Source: Arthrobacter rhizosphaerae
GTDB lineage: Bacteria > Actinomycetota > Actinomycetes > Actinomycetales > Micrococcaceae
DNA length: 64,000 nt
NCBI RefSeq assembly: GCF_023062595.1
Contig: NZ_JALLAN010000018.1
Span: 1 to 64,000, forward strand
Direction: 5' to 3'
This document shows, piece by piece, positions 1 through 9,507 of the stretch. Under the pieces are notes generated by a model, which was not told the origin of the DNA, ran no database searches, and worked only from the letters and a program-made list of their open reading frames with translations. A program made the translations under genes and the position numbers. Within the stretch, counting starts at the first letter, position 1; each line of letters opens with the position of its first letter.

Positions 1-4
1 CGGC

Positions 5-38
5 GGGCCTGCTGCAATCGCAGCAGGCCCTCCTTTTG
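5..38 (+). terminator. Rho-independent terminator at window edge
   Basis: Perfect 11-bp stem (arms 5-15 and 20-30) with a four-base loop, followed by tccttttgt. The T-rich tail is on the + strand, so it would end a + strand gene lying before the window. The stem could also stop the minus-strand gene ending at 91. Confidence 0.6.
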
Positions 39-90
39 TGTCGGTCAGCCCGCTTCTAGACTGACCCGCTTTGTGGAGACCACTTAGTTT

Positions 91-3000
91 CTATTTCTTT
101 ACCGTGACCTTCACTGTGGCCACCGGATCCCCGTCCGAGCCCTTGGCCGTGATGGTTGCAACGCCTGCCGGGGTGCCCGCGGGGATGGTCAGGGTGACCT
201 TCGCCGCGCCCTTCTCGTCCGTCAACACCGTGCCCAGGACGGTGGCCCCGTTACTCAGGACCACCTTGTCCCACCTGTCGAAACCGGCCAGTGTGAACGT
301 CAGCGTACCGCCGGGTTTAACACTGGCGGCGCTGGCCTTCAAGGACGGTGCCACGTCGGCGGTGATCCTCACTGTGACGGTGCGGATCTTGTCGGCGTTG
401 CCTGCCTCGTCGAAGGACCGGTAGCTCACCACAAAGTCGCCAACTGTGGAGAACTTCACTGAGTCACCGGCAGCAATGGCGGTCCAGGCGCCCTGGTTCA
501 CCTTGTACTCGATCCTGGCGACGCCGGACAACGTGTCCCTCGCCGAGAAGAGCACATTCACCGGGTTCCGGGGAGTTCCGACAGCGGAGACAGGCGTGGT
601 GAGAGCCGTCGTCGTCGGCGTGATCTTATCGATCTTCACCGAAGCACTGCCGGCAGAACCGTCCAGCACCGCATTGTTCTTCAGCAGCCGGTGGTCAACC
701 GTGTGCAGTCCGCTGGTGGAGATGGTGAACGGCTGCGCCGCCGACCCCCAGGCCCCGCCGTCGAGTCGGTACTCAGCTATGGTGCCGGAGGGCGCCGTGA
801 TGGTCACGGTCACGTCGTTCGCGTACCAACCCTCGGCTGACGGCTGGGCCGCCGCCGCCAGTGTCACTGTCGCCTTGGCCACGGCCTCCGCCGGAACGAG
901 TGCGGACTGCGCTGCGCTCACGTTACCCGCGGCATCCACCGCACGGTACTCAACGGTGGCCGCACCTGCACCGACTGTGATTTCGGCACCGGCACCTGCC
1001 ACGGCCGTCCATGCCTCGGCTCCGTCAACCCGATACTCCAGTCCGGCCACGCCGGACTCCGGCTCTGCGTCAGCGCCAGTCAGCGCCACCTTCCGGGCAG
1101 CACTGTCCACCACCGCCGACGCCGTCGGAGCCACGCGGTCGATCTTGAAGGCCTGATCCACGACGGCGGACACGTTGCCCGCCGCGTCCACTGCGCGGAG
1201 CTTCAAGGAAGGACTTCCATCAGCCAGCACCAACGGCGCGAACACGTCCCAGGTCACGCCGCCGTCGCGGCTGACCTCGATGCGCGGTGCCACACCGCTG
1301 TCATCGGTAGCAGTTGCCGAGACGTTCACAATCGACTTCCACCACCCATTCATCCCGTCAGGGGCGTCAGGAGACACCGTGACGGTCAGTACCGGCGCTG
1401 CAGAATCCGAAACGACAACCTTGACCTGCACGTTCTTGTACGCATCAGCCAGTTCTTCGGCTGCCGTCATGTTCAGGACCGGCTGCCCGTCAAAACCGAA
1501 GTGCACCGTTGCTGCCCTGGCATGCCGCCCTGGATCAAACAGGCCTCCGTCACCCTGGTCGCCCGGGCCGGATACCTCTCCGATGGTCCGCGAGTGGAAC
1601 ACAATGACCGGGTTTCCGTACTCGTCCACGGTGAAGGAGTTGTGGCCGGGGCCTGCCTGGCCGGGAACATCCGCGGTGGTCAGGATGGGATACGGGTTCT
1701 TGGTCCACGACGCCGGGTTCATCAGATCGGCGCCCTCAGAAGCCGTCAGCAACCCGATGCAGTAGGCCGCGTCCACGGTGGCCGCGGAGAAGGTGAGGAA
1801 CACCTTCCCGTCCTTCTTGATCACTGCAGGGCCCTCATCCACCGACTGGCCCGCGTTTTTCTCCCACGCCATGGTGGGCGTGGAGAGCAGGATCGACTTG
1901 CTGGTCAGCTGCGAAGGATCGGCGGGATCGATGGTGGCCATCCGCAGGTTCGAGGCACCGGGCTTTTCGGCCCAGACCACATAATGCTTCCCGGCGTTCT
2001 CGAAGTACGTCATGTCCAGCGAGAAGCCGCGGAAGGCCTCCGTGTCACCGGCTGCCGGTTTCATCCGACCCAGTTCACTCCACTTGCTGCGGTCCATCAG
2101 GTCAGTGCCATCGAGCTTCAGCACCACGGGCCGGATGCTCCACACGCTGCCGTCGACACTGGCGGTGAAGAACACGTACCAGCTGTCGCCCACCTTGTGC
2201 AGTTCGGGCGCCCAGACGTACCGGTTCAGTGCCGAGGTGTTCTCGTCCCAGATGGTGACCTCGGGTGCGCTGCCCAGCCCTTCGATGGTCGTGGCCCGGC
2301 GGAGGGTCACACGGTCGTAGCCCTCCGGGTCTCCGCTGCCGACCATGGGGTAGGAAGCGGTGAAGTAGTAGTACCCGTCATCGCCCTTGATCACGTCAGG
2401 ATCGGCCCGCTGTGCCACGAGCTTCTCCGGGTAGGTGGGCCGCTGCACCGTGCCATTGACCGTGTACGTTCCCGGCTTGCGGGATTCGACGGCGGCAACA
2501 TCGGCAGCGTTCCACTGCACGCCCATCTTGGTGGTGGAGCCGTTGTTGTACTGCACGTCCGACGTCGTCGGCAGCGTAAGCTGCGTACCGCCGTCGAGCT
2601 TCACATCACTGAACGGAGCTACACCGGTGTTGACCAGGCGGCTGTACTTGGCGATGACCCGGTCAAGCTCGGCCTTGGTGAGCCCGATGGATGACGACTC
2701 AAGGGCGCCCTCCGGGAACGTACCCTGACCGGACGCGGGCATCGCAGGTACCTCAGCCGGATCGGTGAAGGACGCGAAGTCCTTCGTGGTGACCTGGTAG
2801 GTCTTGCCGTCGCCCGTTGCGACGAAGGTCAGGCGGTAGGCCGCGATGCTGTTGTCGTACTTCACGGCGACAGACTTCGCGGCAAGGTTCCTGCTGTTGA
2901 AAGCGGCCAGCCGCTCCCCCGTGAACGCCGTCAGGTCAGCTGAATCGTAGACGTAGATGGAGGACGAGTTGCTGTCCACCGTGGCGACGAGCCCGAAGGA

Positions 3001-6000
3001 CCCGTCAGCCTTCCGGAACAACGTCGGTGAACCGAACTTCACAGCGCCGATGGTTGGGTAGAGGACCGCACGGCCGTTGTTCAGACCGGTGTACGTGCCG
3101 CCGTCTGCGTTCTGGGAAGCAAGGTGCAGTGCATCCGTGCGGGCAGTGTTCCCCGACTGAATGTATGTGCCGATCCGCCCGGCGTCCGCTGCCAGCACCT
3201 TCACGGTGTAGTCGCGTACCTCGATCAGGCTGTCGGCGGCGAACGTCGCCGACAGCCTGACCGTGGCTTCGGTGGACGGCCTGGTGACCTTGCCTGCGCC
3301 GGAGAGCACTTGGGCATTCGACGATTCCCAAGAGACGGCCACGTTCCCGACAGTTGTCGGGAGACTGATGTCCTCCGTCACTACGCCGATGGCCGGGTTG
3401 TAGGAGTCAGCCACCAGTTTCAGGTCCTTCTGCGGGGTGTTGGCAACCACCGTGAAGGTGAACGTGCGGGTGGTGGTCTGGCCTGCGAGTTCAAGCGTCG
3501 CGGTCAGGGTGACCGTGACATCCTCGGTGGCGGGCCGGGTGACCTTGCCGTTCGCGTCCAGGTGCGACGGGTCCGAACTGGCCCAGGTGATCTTGGACCC
3601 CTTCGTTCCGGCCTGCGGCAGTGTCAGATCCGCCGCGATGGTGTCCGGGCCCAGGTTCAACGCAGCAGCATCAGCATCCAGGGCAGCCTTGGCAACCGCC
3701 GGATCCGACCCCGCGTAGAAAGCGTTGGCCACATCAGCCTCAGAAAGCGCCGTGCTGTAAACCGACACGTCCCGCACCCCGCCCTTGTAGAAGTTATCCG
3801 GATAAGTGGACCTGCCGATGTATGCAACCAAACCAGTGCCGAAGTCGCTCACGTTCCGGGTGGTTGCAACCGTGCCGATCTTGACCCCGTTGTAGTAGCC
3901 CGTGATCGAGCCGGGCTTGATGACCGTCGTGTACAGGCCCCAGTCAGTGCCCGTAGCCGGACCTGCAATACCCATGGACGCCGTCGTCGGGGAAATACCG
4001 GCCTCGGTGCCCCACGGCGCCGAAGCGTTCAAGCTGTCAGTGATAACCGACTTGAACAGCCCCTGCTGGTTCCGCGGGTTCAGCAGCCAGTACTGGCTCG
4101 GTGGCGAGGCGGGCGAGCCGAAGAACATCGCCGCGTAGTTCCCGGAGCCTGTCTCGTTCTTCAGCCACGTCGACACCGTCAGCGTGTTCTGGCCATCAAA
4201 CATCCCGGTGGGCAGCTTCACGTGCGCCGCACCGCTTGTTGAGGAACCACCCGGAAGCGTCAGTTCCTTACCCGCAACCGTCGCCCCCGAGCCCACTATC
4301 GTCGCCGTCTTACCGTTCCCCGAAGCATCCGGAACAGAGGTCCCGGCAACTGCCGAGAAATCGTAGCGTGCCAGCAGCTTCTGCCCCACCACCTCCGGCG
4401 AGGACTTTGCCGAGGCCGGGGAATCACCGACGGCGTTCGTGGCCACTACCGTTGCCTGGTAGCTCCCGGTTTCCAGCTCGGAGAACCGCGTGGAGGTGAC
4501 GGAAGCATCCACCCGGGAGGTCCGGTAGATGGCACCGTCCGACCGGTAAAGGGTCACGTTGTAACCGGTGATCGGGGAGCCGCCGTCGCCCGGCTTTACC
4601 CAGGAAGCGGTCAGCGCCGAGGGCCCGTCCACTGTCAGCAACGGTGCAGCAGGGGCGGCCGGGGCCACCTCCTCGCCGGTCGAGGGGTTCTGGGCAACAA
4701 CCGTCAGCTGGTATTGGCGTGTGACGGACTTGGTGCCGAGCGTGAGGGTTGCCGTGAGCGTGACCGCAGCATCGGCGTCGGCGGGCCGGGTGACCTGGCC
4801 CGTGACGGAGATGATTGCGGGATCCGAAGATACCCAGCTGATGGCCGAGCCCTTGGCGCCACTCGTGGGGAGGGTGAGGTTACCGGTCACCTGGGTGGGA
4901 CCCAGGTTGATGGCGTCAGCATCTGCCTGGAGGGCGGCGTCAACGACCGCCTGGTCCACGGTGCTCAAGTAATAGTCCTTTATCTGTTCCGGAGTCTTCG
5001 CGGTGCTGTGCACCATAACGTCCTTCACGCCGCCCTTGTAGAACGGGTCAGGGTAGGACGACCGGCCGATGTAGGAGACCAGGCTCGTGCCGAAGTCACT
5101 CACCTTGCGCGTGGTGGCAACGGTGCCGATTTTGGTGCCGTTGAAGTACCCGGTGATCTGGTTGGGTTCAATGACGGTGGTGTAGAGGCCCCAGGAATTG
5201 TCGGTCAGAGGACCGGCGATGCCCTGCGCGGCGTTGGTCGGAGAGATCCCGGCCTCGGTCCCCCACGGCGCGGATGTGCTGTTCCCGTTGGTGATCACGG
5301 ACTTGAACCGGCCCTGGGAGTTGCGCGGATTCAGCAGCCAGTACTGGCTCGGCGGGTTGTTCGCTCCCCCGAAGAACATGGCGGCGTAGTTTCCGGAGGC
5401 AGTCTCATTCTTGAGCCAGGCAGAAATGGTCAGCGTGTTCTGGCCGTCGAAGGTTCCGGTGGGTAGCTGTACGTAGGCCGCGGTGCTGTTGGAAGCGCCG
5501 CCTGGCAGGGTCAGGACATTGCCCGCGACGGTGGCGCCGGTGCCTTTGATCGCACCGTCACGTCCCCAAGGGGACGAGTCCGGCACCACGGTGCCGGTGA
5601 CCTTTGAGAAGTCGTAGTGGAGGAGGGTGTCGCTGCCCGCGGGGATCATGGAGATGATGGCCGTGGCCGTCAGATCCGTTCCGGTGACTGCTCCGGTCAC
5701 GGTGACGTTGCCTTCGCGGGTGTAGTAGTCAGCGGGTGCCGGAGCATTCCAGGTGACGGCGAGATCCCGGGTGCTGTTGTCGGCGAAAGTCACAGTCGCG
5801 GTGCGGGGCAGTTTTGCTGGGGTTCCGACGACGGCGGTTGTCTTCACCTCGGCGACGGACGTCGCCTTCGGCAGGTAGGCACCCATGAGGGCCTTCTGCT
5901 CGGCAGCCGTGATCGGCATGATGGTTCCGTGGCGCGGGGCCGGGGACGGCAGGGAGTATCCGGTCGGGACCGCCCAGCTGGCGTTCTGCAGGCTCTGGGA

Positions 6001-7224
6001 GAACAGCGGGATGTACTTGCGGCCGCCGAATTCGTCAACGAACAGGTAGTAGCCGGGGCCGTTGACGTCGCCGTCGTTCGCCTTGAAAACAGTGGGGCCC
6101 TCGACGGCGGCGGTGCCGGCGTTCTTGCCGATGCAGGTGGCGTCGAGCTTCCAGGTGTCAGAGGTGGCGGAGGTAACTGTGGTCACGGCAGTGAGGCTGG
6201 TGGAGTGCTCCTGCATGATGTCCAGGCAGCCGCTCGCCTGGGCCTCGTCCTTGGTGAAGCGGTAGTAGGTGCCGTTCTCCGCAATCACCGTGCTGTCGAT
6301 CCTGGACTTGCCCGTGTTCTGCCAGACCTTGGCCGGGCTGAACGTCACGAAGTCCCGGGTGGTGGCGTACAGCATCTGGTTCGGCTGGCCCTCGCTGTGG
6401 TCCGCCGTGGTGTAGAGCTTCGAGGCCCAGAAAACGACGTACTCGCCGAGGCTGACGTCGTAGTAGGCCTCGGGCGCCCAAGTGTTGCCGGCGTTGTCCG
6501 GGGAAACCTTCACATGGCGCTGATCCGACCAGTTCACGAGGTCCGTGGACTCCCAGATTTCGATGTACTGGCTGCCCTGGCGCTGGGAAGCATCCCACGT
6601 GGTCCCGCTGCCGATCGAGAGGTCGGTGGCGATCATGTAGAACTTGTCGCCCTCCGGGGAGCGGACGATGAACGGGTCGCGCAGGCCCTTGGTGCCCATC
6701 GTGGAGGACTTAACCGGCTGGCCGCCGTTGAGCGTCAGCCAGTTGCGGGCGTCGTTGCCGTTGCTGGCGCCGAAGTAGATCTTCTCACCGGCGATGGAGT
6801 CGCCGGTGAAGTACGGGAACATGTACGCCTCGAATTTCGGTGTCTCCGGGAGGGCCGGAACCACGGCGTTGAACGTCTTCGTGGCGGACGCGTCGTTCCT
6901 GGTGATGGTGGCGGTCAAGGCGACTTCGTCGGTTGCCTGGCCGGTGGCGGGGCGGTGCACCACGCCAGTCGGGTCAACCACCGCGCTGTCCTCTGAGGCC
7001 CACGCGATCGAGGTTCCCTCCGCGCCGGCCGACGGCAGCGTCAGGTTTCCTCGCACGTCGTTGATGTTTGTTACAGCGAGAGCGCTGGCTGCTGCTTGGA
7101 CGGCAGCTGCATCCTCAGGGGCGACGGCGAGCGCAGGTTGCGCCGGCACGATCACCAGGGTTGATGCAATGCAGAAAGTAGCAATGGTGGAAGCAACCCG
7201 TAGCCAGGTACCGCTCGTTGTCAT
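91..7224 (-). CDS. Secreted multidomain protein with two GH43 glycoside hydrolase domains
   Basis: A 2,378-residue exported protein, probably an arabinan/arabinoxylan-degrading alpha-L-arabinofuranosidase-type enzyme. An open frame continues upstream, but the ATG at 7224 is preferred: it follows AGAGGAG and begins a signal peptide (to about residue 33, ending PALA). Approximate order: bacterial Ig-like 37-126; GH43 no. 1 130-450 (RDP base motif, WAPE, EGP acid motif); Ig-like; LamG 535-755; Ig-like; Fn3 856-945; LamG 950-1170; Ig-like; a partial propeller-like stretch; GH43 no. 2 1595-1925 (ADPDVI, VWAPE, DEGPAV); several Ig-like domains to the end. The two LamG modules are nearly identical over long runs, so they look recently duplicated. 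There is no LPXTG or C-terminal membrane anchor, so release or non-covalent retention is inferred. Exact substrate cannot be told. A LacI-type operator lies upstream. Confidence 0.9.
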   Translation of the reverse strand: MTTSGTWLRVASTIATFCIASTLVIVPAQPALAVAPEDAAAVQAAASALAVTNINDVRGNLTLPSAGAEGTSIAWASEDSAVVDPTGVVHRPATGQATDEVALTATITRNDASATKTFNAVVPALPETPKFEAYMFPYFTGDSIAGEKIYFGASNGNDARNWLTLNGGQPVKSSTMGTKGLRDPFIVRSPEGDKFYMIATDLSIGSGTTWDASQRQGSQYIEIWESTDLVNWSDQRHVKVSPDNAGNTWAPEAYYDVSLGEYVVFWASKLYTTADHSEGQPNQMLYATTRDFVTFSPAKVWQNTGKSRIDSTVIAENGTYYRFTKDEAQASGCLDIMQEHSTSLTAVTTVTSATSDTWKLDATCIGKNAGTAAVEGPTVFKANDGDVNGPGYYLFVDEFGGRKYIPLFSQSLQNASWAVPTGYSLPSPAPRHGTIMPITAAEQKALMGAYLPKATSVAEVKTTAVVGTPAKLPRTATVTFADNSTRDLAVTWNAPAPADYYTREGNVTVTGAVTGTDLTATAIISMIPAGSDTLLHYDFSKVTGTVVPDSSPWGRDGAIKGTGATVAGNVLTLPGGASNSTAAYVQLPTGTFDGQNTLTISAWLKNETASGNYAAMFFGGANNPPSQYWLLNPRNSQGRFKSVITNGNSTSAPWGTEAGISPTNAAQGIAGPLTDNSWGLYTTVIEPNQITGYFNGTKIGTVATTRKVSDFGTSLVSYIGRSSYPDPFYKGGVKDVMVHSTAKTPEQIKDYYLSTVDQAVVDAALQADADAINLGPTQVTGNLTLPTSGAKGSAISWVSSDPAIISVTGQVTRPADADAAVTLTATLTLGTKSVTRQYQLTVVAQNPSTGEEVAPAAPAAPLLTVDGPSALTASWVKPGDGGSPITGYNVTLYRSDGAIYRTSRVDASVTSTRFSELETGSYQATVVATNAVGDSPASAKSSPEVVGQKLLARYDFSAVAGTSVPDASGNGKTATIVGSGATVAGKELTLPGGSSTSGAAHVKLPTGMFDGQNTLTVSTWLKNETGSGNYAAMFFGSPASPPSQYWLLNPRNQQGLFKSVITDSLNASAPWGTEAGISPTTASMGIAGPATGTDWGLYTTVIKPGSITGYYNGVKIGTVATTRNVSDFGTGLVAYIGRSTYPDNFYKGGVRDVSVYSTALSEADVANAFYAGSDPAVAKAALDADAAALNLGPDTIAADLTLPQAGTKGSKITWASSDPSHLDANGKVTRPATEDVTVTLTATLELAGQTTTRTFTFTVVANTPQKDLKLVADSYNPAIGVVTEDISLPTTVGNVAVSWESSNAQVLSGAGKVTRPSTEATVRLSATFAADSLIEVRDYTVKVLAADAGRIGTYIQSGNTARTDALHLASQNADGGTYTGLNNGRAVLYPTIGAVKFGSPTLFRKADGSFGLVATVDSNSSSIYVYDSADLTAFTGERLAAFNSRNLAAKSVAVKYDNSIAAYRLTFVATGDGKTYQVTTKDFASFTDPAEVPAMPASGQGTFPEGALESSSIGLTKAELDRVIAKYSRLVNTGVAPFSDVKLDGGTQLTLPTTSDVQYNNGSTTKMGVQWNAADVAAVESRKPGTYTVNGTVQRPTYPEKLVAQRADPDVIKGDDGYYYFTASYPMVGSGDPEGYDRVTLRRATTIEGLGSAPEVTIWDENTSALNRYVWAPELHKVGDSWYVFFTASVDGSVWSIRPVVLKLDGTDLMDRSKWSELGRMKPAAGDTEAFRGFSLDMTYFENAGKHYVVWAEKPGASNLRMATIDPADPSQLTSKSILLSTPTMAWEKNAGQSVDEGPAVIKKDGKVFLTFSAATVDAAYCIGLLTASEGADLMNPASWTKNPYPILTTADVPGQAGPGHNSFTVDEYGNPVIVFHSRTIGEVSGPGDQGDGGLFDPGRHARAATVHFGFDGQPVLNMTAAEELADAYKNVQVKVVVSDSAAPVLTVTVSPDAPDGMNGWWKSIVNVSATATDDSGVAPRIEVSRDGGVTWDVFAPLVLADGSPSLKLRAVDAAGNVSAVVDQAFKIDRVAPTASAVVDSAARKVALTGADAEPESGVAGLEYRVDGAEAWTAVAGAGAEITVGAGAATVEYRAVDAAGNVSAAQSALVPAEAVAKATVTLAAAAQPSAEGWYANDVTVTITAPSGTIAEYRLDGGAWGSAAQPFTISTSGLHTVDHRLLKNNAVLDGSAGSASVKIDKITPTTTALTTPVSAVGTPRNPVNVLFSARDTLSGVARIEYKVNQGAWTAIAAGDSVKFSTVGDFVVSYRSFDEAGNADKIRTVTVRITADVAPSLKASAASVKPGGTLTFTLAGFDRWDKVVLSNGATVLGTVLTDEKGAAKVTLTIPAGTPAGVATITAKGSDGDPVATVKVTVKK

Positions 7225-7517
7225 GAACACTCCTCTGTGTTTGACTCCCGCCCAGGGCATTTGGGGAACAAGCTGGCGCTGTTGGCGGATAGAGCGTTGT
7301 GAGCGCTCACAAGTTGGAACTTTAGAGCGCCACGGAGCTTTAGGCAATAGAAAGGCAGCAAAGTTGCCCTCGTGACGGGGTAATGGCGGCGATTGTTACG
7401 CGCAGAATACTGCCCGGCTCGTCGACGCTGTCCGGTGACTTACCCCGCGAAGCCTTGTAGTGTCTTGGGCACCGGACCAGCACATGTTTCGGTCCATACC
7501 GCTAGCAAGGAGGAACG
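7225..7517. other. Divergent regulatory region between the GH43 gene and the DUF6457 gene
   Basis: No gene is supported here. It holds the upstream signals of both neighbours: the LacI-type palindrome at 7297-7312, the SD AGAGGAG before 7224 on the minus strand, and AAGGAGG before 7518 on the plus strand. I could not assign -35/-10 boxes with confidence. Confidence 0.6.
7297..7312. promoter_or_regulatory. Perfect palindrome TTGTGAGCGCTCACAA, LacI-family operator
   Basis: A 16-bp perfect palindrome centred on GCGC, about 75-90 bases upstream of the GH43 start. It equals the core of the ideal symmetric lac operator, and TGTGAGCGCTCACA is the shape bound by many actinobacterial LacI-family sugar regulators. 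No LacI-family gene is in the window, so the regulator is encoded elsewhere (inference). Confidence 0.75.
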
Positions 7518-7847
7518 ATGGCCGCCGCCGACGACGAACTGCAGATCCTGGATGAGTGGAGCCAGCGACTTGCCCAGGCACTGCAACTCCTGGATCTGGA
7601 AATTGACCAGGGACTGCTTCTTGACCTGGCCAGGAAATCCGCCGGCTCGGTGATCCACGCGGCCGCGCCGGTAACAACGTTCATGGTCGGCTACGCGGCC
7701 GGGCTCGAAGCCGGTACGGGAAGCGCACGTTCCAAGGCGTCGTCGGGAGCCGCTATCCGCAAGGCAGCCGACGTCGCCTTCCAACTGTGTGATCACGGAG
7801 CCGACGGCGGCCCGGCCAGTAAGGGCTGGGCGGACACCGCCCAATAG
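7518..7847 (+). CDS. DUF6457 domain protein
   Basis: A 109-residue soluble acidic protein with a strong SD (AAGGAGG, good spacing). The sequence, with ILDEWSQRLAQAL, an aliphatic helix-rich middle and HAAAPVTTFMVGYAAG, matches the small actinobacterial family DUF6457. That domain is often found beside or fused to MobA-type molybdenum cofactor nucleotidyltransferases. The Mo-cofactor-dependent FdhF/YdeP enzyme at 9899-12226 lies 2 kb away, which fits a link to Mo-cofactor metabolism but does not prove it. No catalytic motif is visible. It is monocistronic: the next gene is convergent. Confidence 0.8.
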   Translation: MAAADDELQILDEWSQRLAQALQLLDLEIDQGLLLDLARKSAGSVIHAAAPVTTFMVGYAAGLEAGTGSARSKASSGAAIRKAADVAFQLCDHGADGGPASKGWADTAQ

Positions 7848-7903
7848 AGGCCGTCAGTTCTTAGCTACAGCGCGGCCAAGGGCCCGGGGTGAGCGCGCTG
7901 CTC

Positions 7904-8347
7904 CTAAAACTCCATAAGGCTCAGTTCCTCGGCTGGTTTGAAGCCCAACCGCTCATAGATGCGGCGGGACTCTGAGGAGGGCGATAGGACAATTCGAACC
8001 GCTCCGATGCTCCGGGAGAATTCAATGGCTGCTTGCACCAACTGCTTTCCGATGCCCATGTTTCGGTGCCGCGGCAGGACATAGACGTTTCCGAAGTAGA
8101 CCCAGCACGACTCCGCCTTCCCTGGCTTGGGCATCCGATGGAAGACCATGACGTTGAGCATCCCGATCAGCTCCCCGTCCTGTTCAGCCACCAGGACCTG
8201 CCGGGGGTTCGCCTTCGCCCATTGAAGGAACTCCTTTTCGAAGTCCGGATCTTCGATATCAGAGGGCTCCTGCTCGGCGGCCCAGATTGTCCTTAGCCTG
8301 GCAAGGCGGGGGTTATCGTCAGCGGTTCCCTCACGAACAATCAGCAT
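7904..8347 (-). CDS. GNAT family N-acetyltransferase
   Basis: 147 residues covering one GNAT fold: beta strands around VLVAEQDGELIGMLNVMVF, the acetyl-CoA loop RHRNMGIGKQLVQAAIEF (the R-x-x-G-x-G/A motif), and the C-terminal ERLGFKP motif. The substrate cannot be told. No SD precedes the ATG. Instead TAGTGT sits exactly six bases upstream, suggesting a leaderless transcript and supporting this start. Confidence 0.85.
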   Translation of the reverse strand: MLIVREGTADDNPRLARLRTIWAAEQEPSDIEDPDFEKEFLQWAKANPRQVLVAEQDGELIGMLNVMVFHRMPKPGKAESCWVYFGNVYVLPRHRNMGIGKQLVQAAIEFSRSIGAVRIVLSPSSESRRIYERLGFKPAEELSLMEF

Positions 8348-8353
8348 GGGAAA

Positions 8354-8359
8354 ACACTA
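8354..8359 (-). promoter_or_regulatory. Candidate -10 box TAGTGT for a leaderless GNAT mRNA
   Basis: TANNNT hexamer with six bases between it and the ATG at 8347, no SD in between. One of seven such arrangements in the window. Confidence 0.5.
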
Positions 8360-8439
8360 TGGGGTGCGACCCGTCCGTTCGTCAACAGCTGCGGCCGCTG
8401 CTCGCGCTACGCCTTTGGGCGGCTTGCGGTGGCTTGCGG

Positions 8440-9411
8440 TCATCGCCTCGGTGATGAGTGCCTCTCCGCGAGGTCGGCGGCAAGTTGTTGAACGCGTTCG
8501 CGCGCTTTGTCCGGGGTGAGTACTTCGATGTGGTCTGCGAATTGAAGGAGTTGGCGCACTGACTCGAGATCAGGATAGCGAAGTCTGACGAGGCACCAGC
8601 CGGATTCTCCGGTAGCGACGTCGTCGATGCGGGCGCCGAGGATGCGTAGTGCGAGGTCCAGTCTGTTCTCGCGGAGGCGGACTGTGATGATCACTTGGCT
8701 TGACGCTTCGATGCGCTTTTTCAGCTCGGTCCAGACAGTACTGAGCGTCTGCCCGGCCCGGGTCTTGGCAGGCTCTCCAAGGCACTCATATGCCTCAATC
8801 CGATCGAGGGCGAAGAGCCGACCTGCTCCATGATCGTCGGCGACGAGGTACCAGCGGTCAGACTTGGTTGCGAGCCCGTAGGGGTCGACGACTCGTATCG
8901 TTGACCTGCTCTCTGCACTGCGTCGATATTCGATTTGCAGCTGGCGTCGGCTGCGCAGGTCGAGTGCGAGCTCGGCAATGTTCACGCCCGGTGTCAGGTT
9001 GCTCACCATCCACGGGGTGTTGTCGACTGCAATCAAATCCGCAAGCTGCGGGAAGTCCGGGGAAGTGCCGGGGGCCGAGGCTTGGCGGGCGGCGATCTTG
9101 TGTCTGGCCATCTGGTGCGCTGCGGACAACCCCAGGCGGTCGAGCTGGCTGCTGTCCAGCCCGGTAACGGACAGGGCTTCCAACTCGCCGGGTTCCAGGT
9201 GGGAGGCATTGAGCCGTGCGCCAGGGAGCAGGACGATCCCGCCATTGCGGCCGCGTTCGGCATAGACCGGCACTCCCGCCGCTGAGAGCGACTCGACGTC
9301 GCGCAAGACGGTGCGCCGGGACACCTCGAGGCGCTCCGCGAGCTCGCTCGTGGTGATGCGCTGACGCGTTTGTAGTAGGAGCAGAAGGTTCAGCAGCCTG
9401 GAGGCTTTCAT
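8440..9411 (-). CDS. WYL-domain transcriptional regulator (HTH plus WYL, YafY-like)
   Basis: 323 residues. The N-terminal winged helix-turn-helix is clear (TTSELAERLEVSRRTVLRD, about residues 20-38). A WYL domain follows at about 145-220, with IEYRRSAESRSTIRVVDPYG and DRWYLVADD, then a C-terminal WCX-like region. WYL proteins are usually repressors or activators that sense small ligands or nucleic acid and often control a neighbouring gene. The gene starts head to head with the VOC protein at 9508, the likely target (inference). SD TGAGGTGAT precedes the ATG. Confidence 0.9.
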   Translation of the reverse strand: MKASRLLNLLLLLQTRQRITTSELAERLEVSRRTVLRDVESLSAAGVPVYAERGRNGGIVLLPGARLNASHLEPGELEALSVTGLDSSQLDRLGLSAAHQMARHKIAARQASAPGTSPDFPQLADLIAVDNTPWMVSNLTPGVNIAELALDLRSRRQLQIEYRRSAESRSTIRVVDPYGLATKSDRWYLVADDHGAGRLFALDRIEAYECLGEPAKTRAGQTLSTVWTELKKRIEASSQVIITVRLRENRLDLALRILGARIDDVATGESGWCLVRLRYPDLESVRQLLQFADHIEVLTPDKARERVQQLAADLAERHSSPRR

Positions 9412-9507
9412 ATCACCTCATCCTCTCAGAATAGGTGACAGGTTCTGGCGTGATTTGCCGATGTTCTGAAGTGGTACTGAGAAGCCATCAACTCTAGGAG
9501 TTCGCCA

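Noticed and set aside
1501..7375. Many + strand frames over the GH43 gene
   Set aside because: Antisense shadows; no SD and no family motif.
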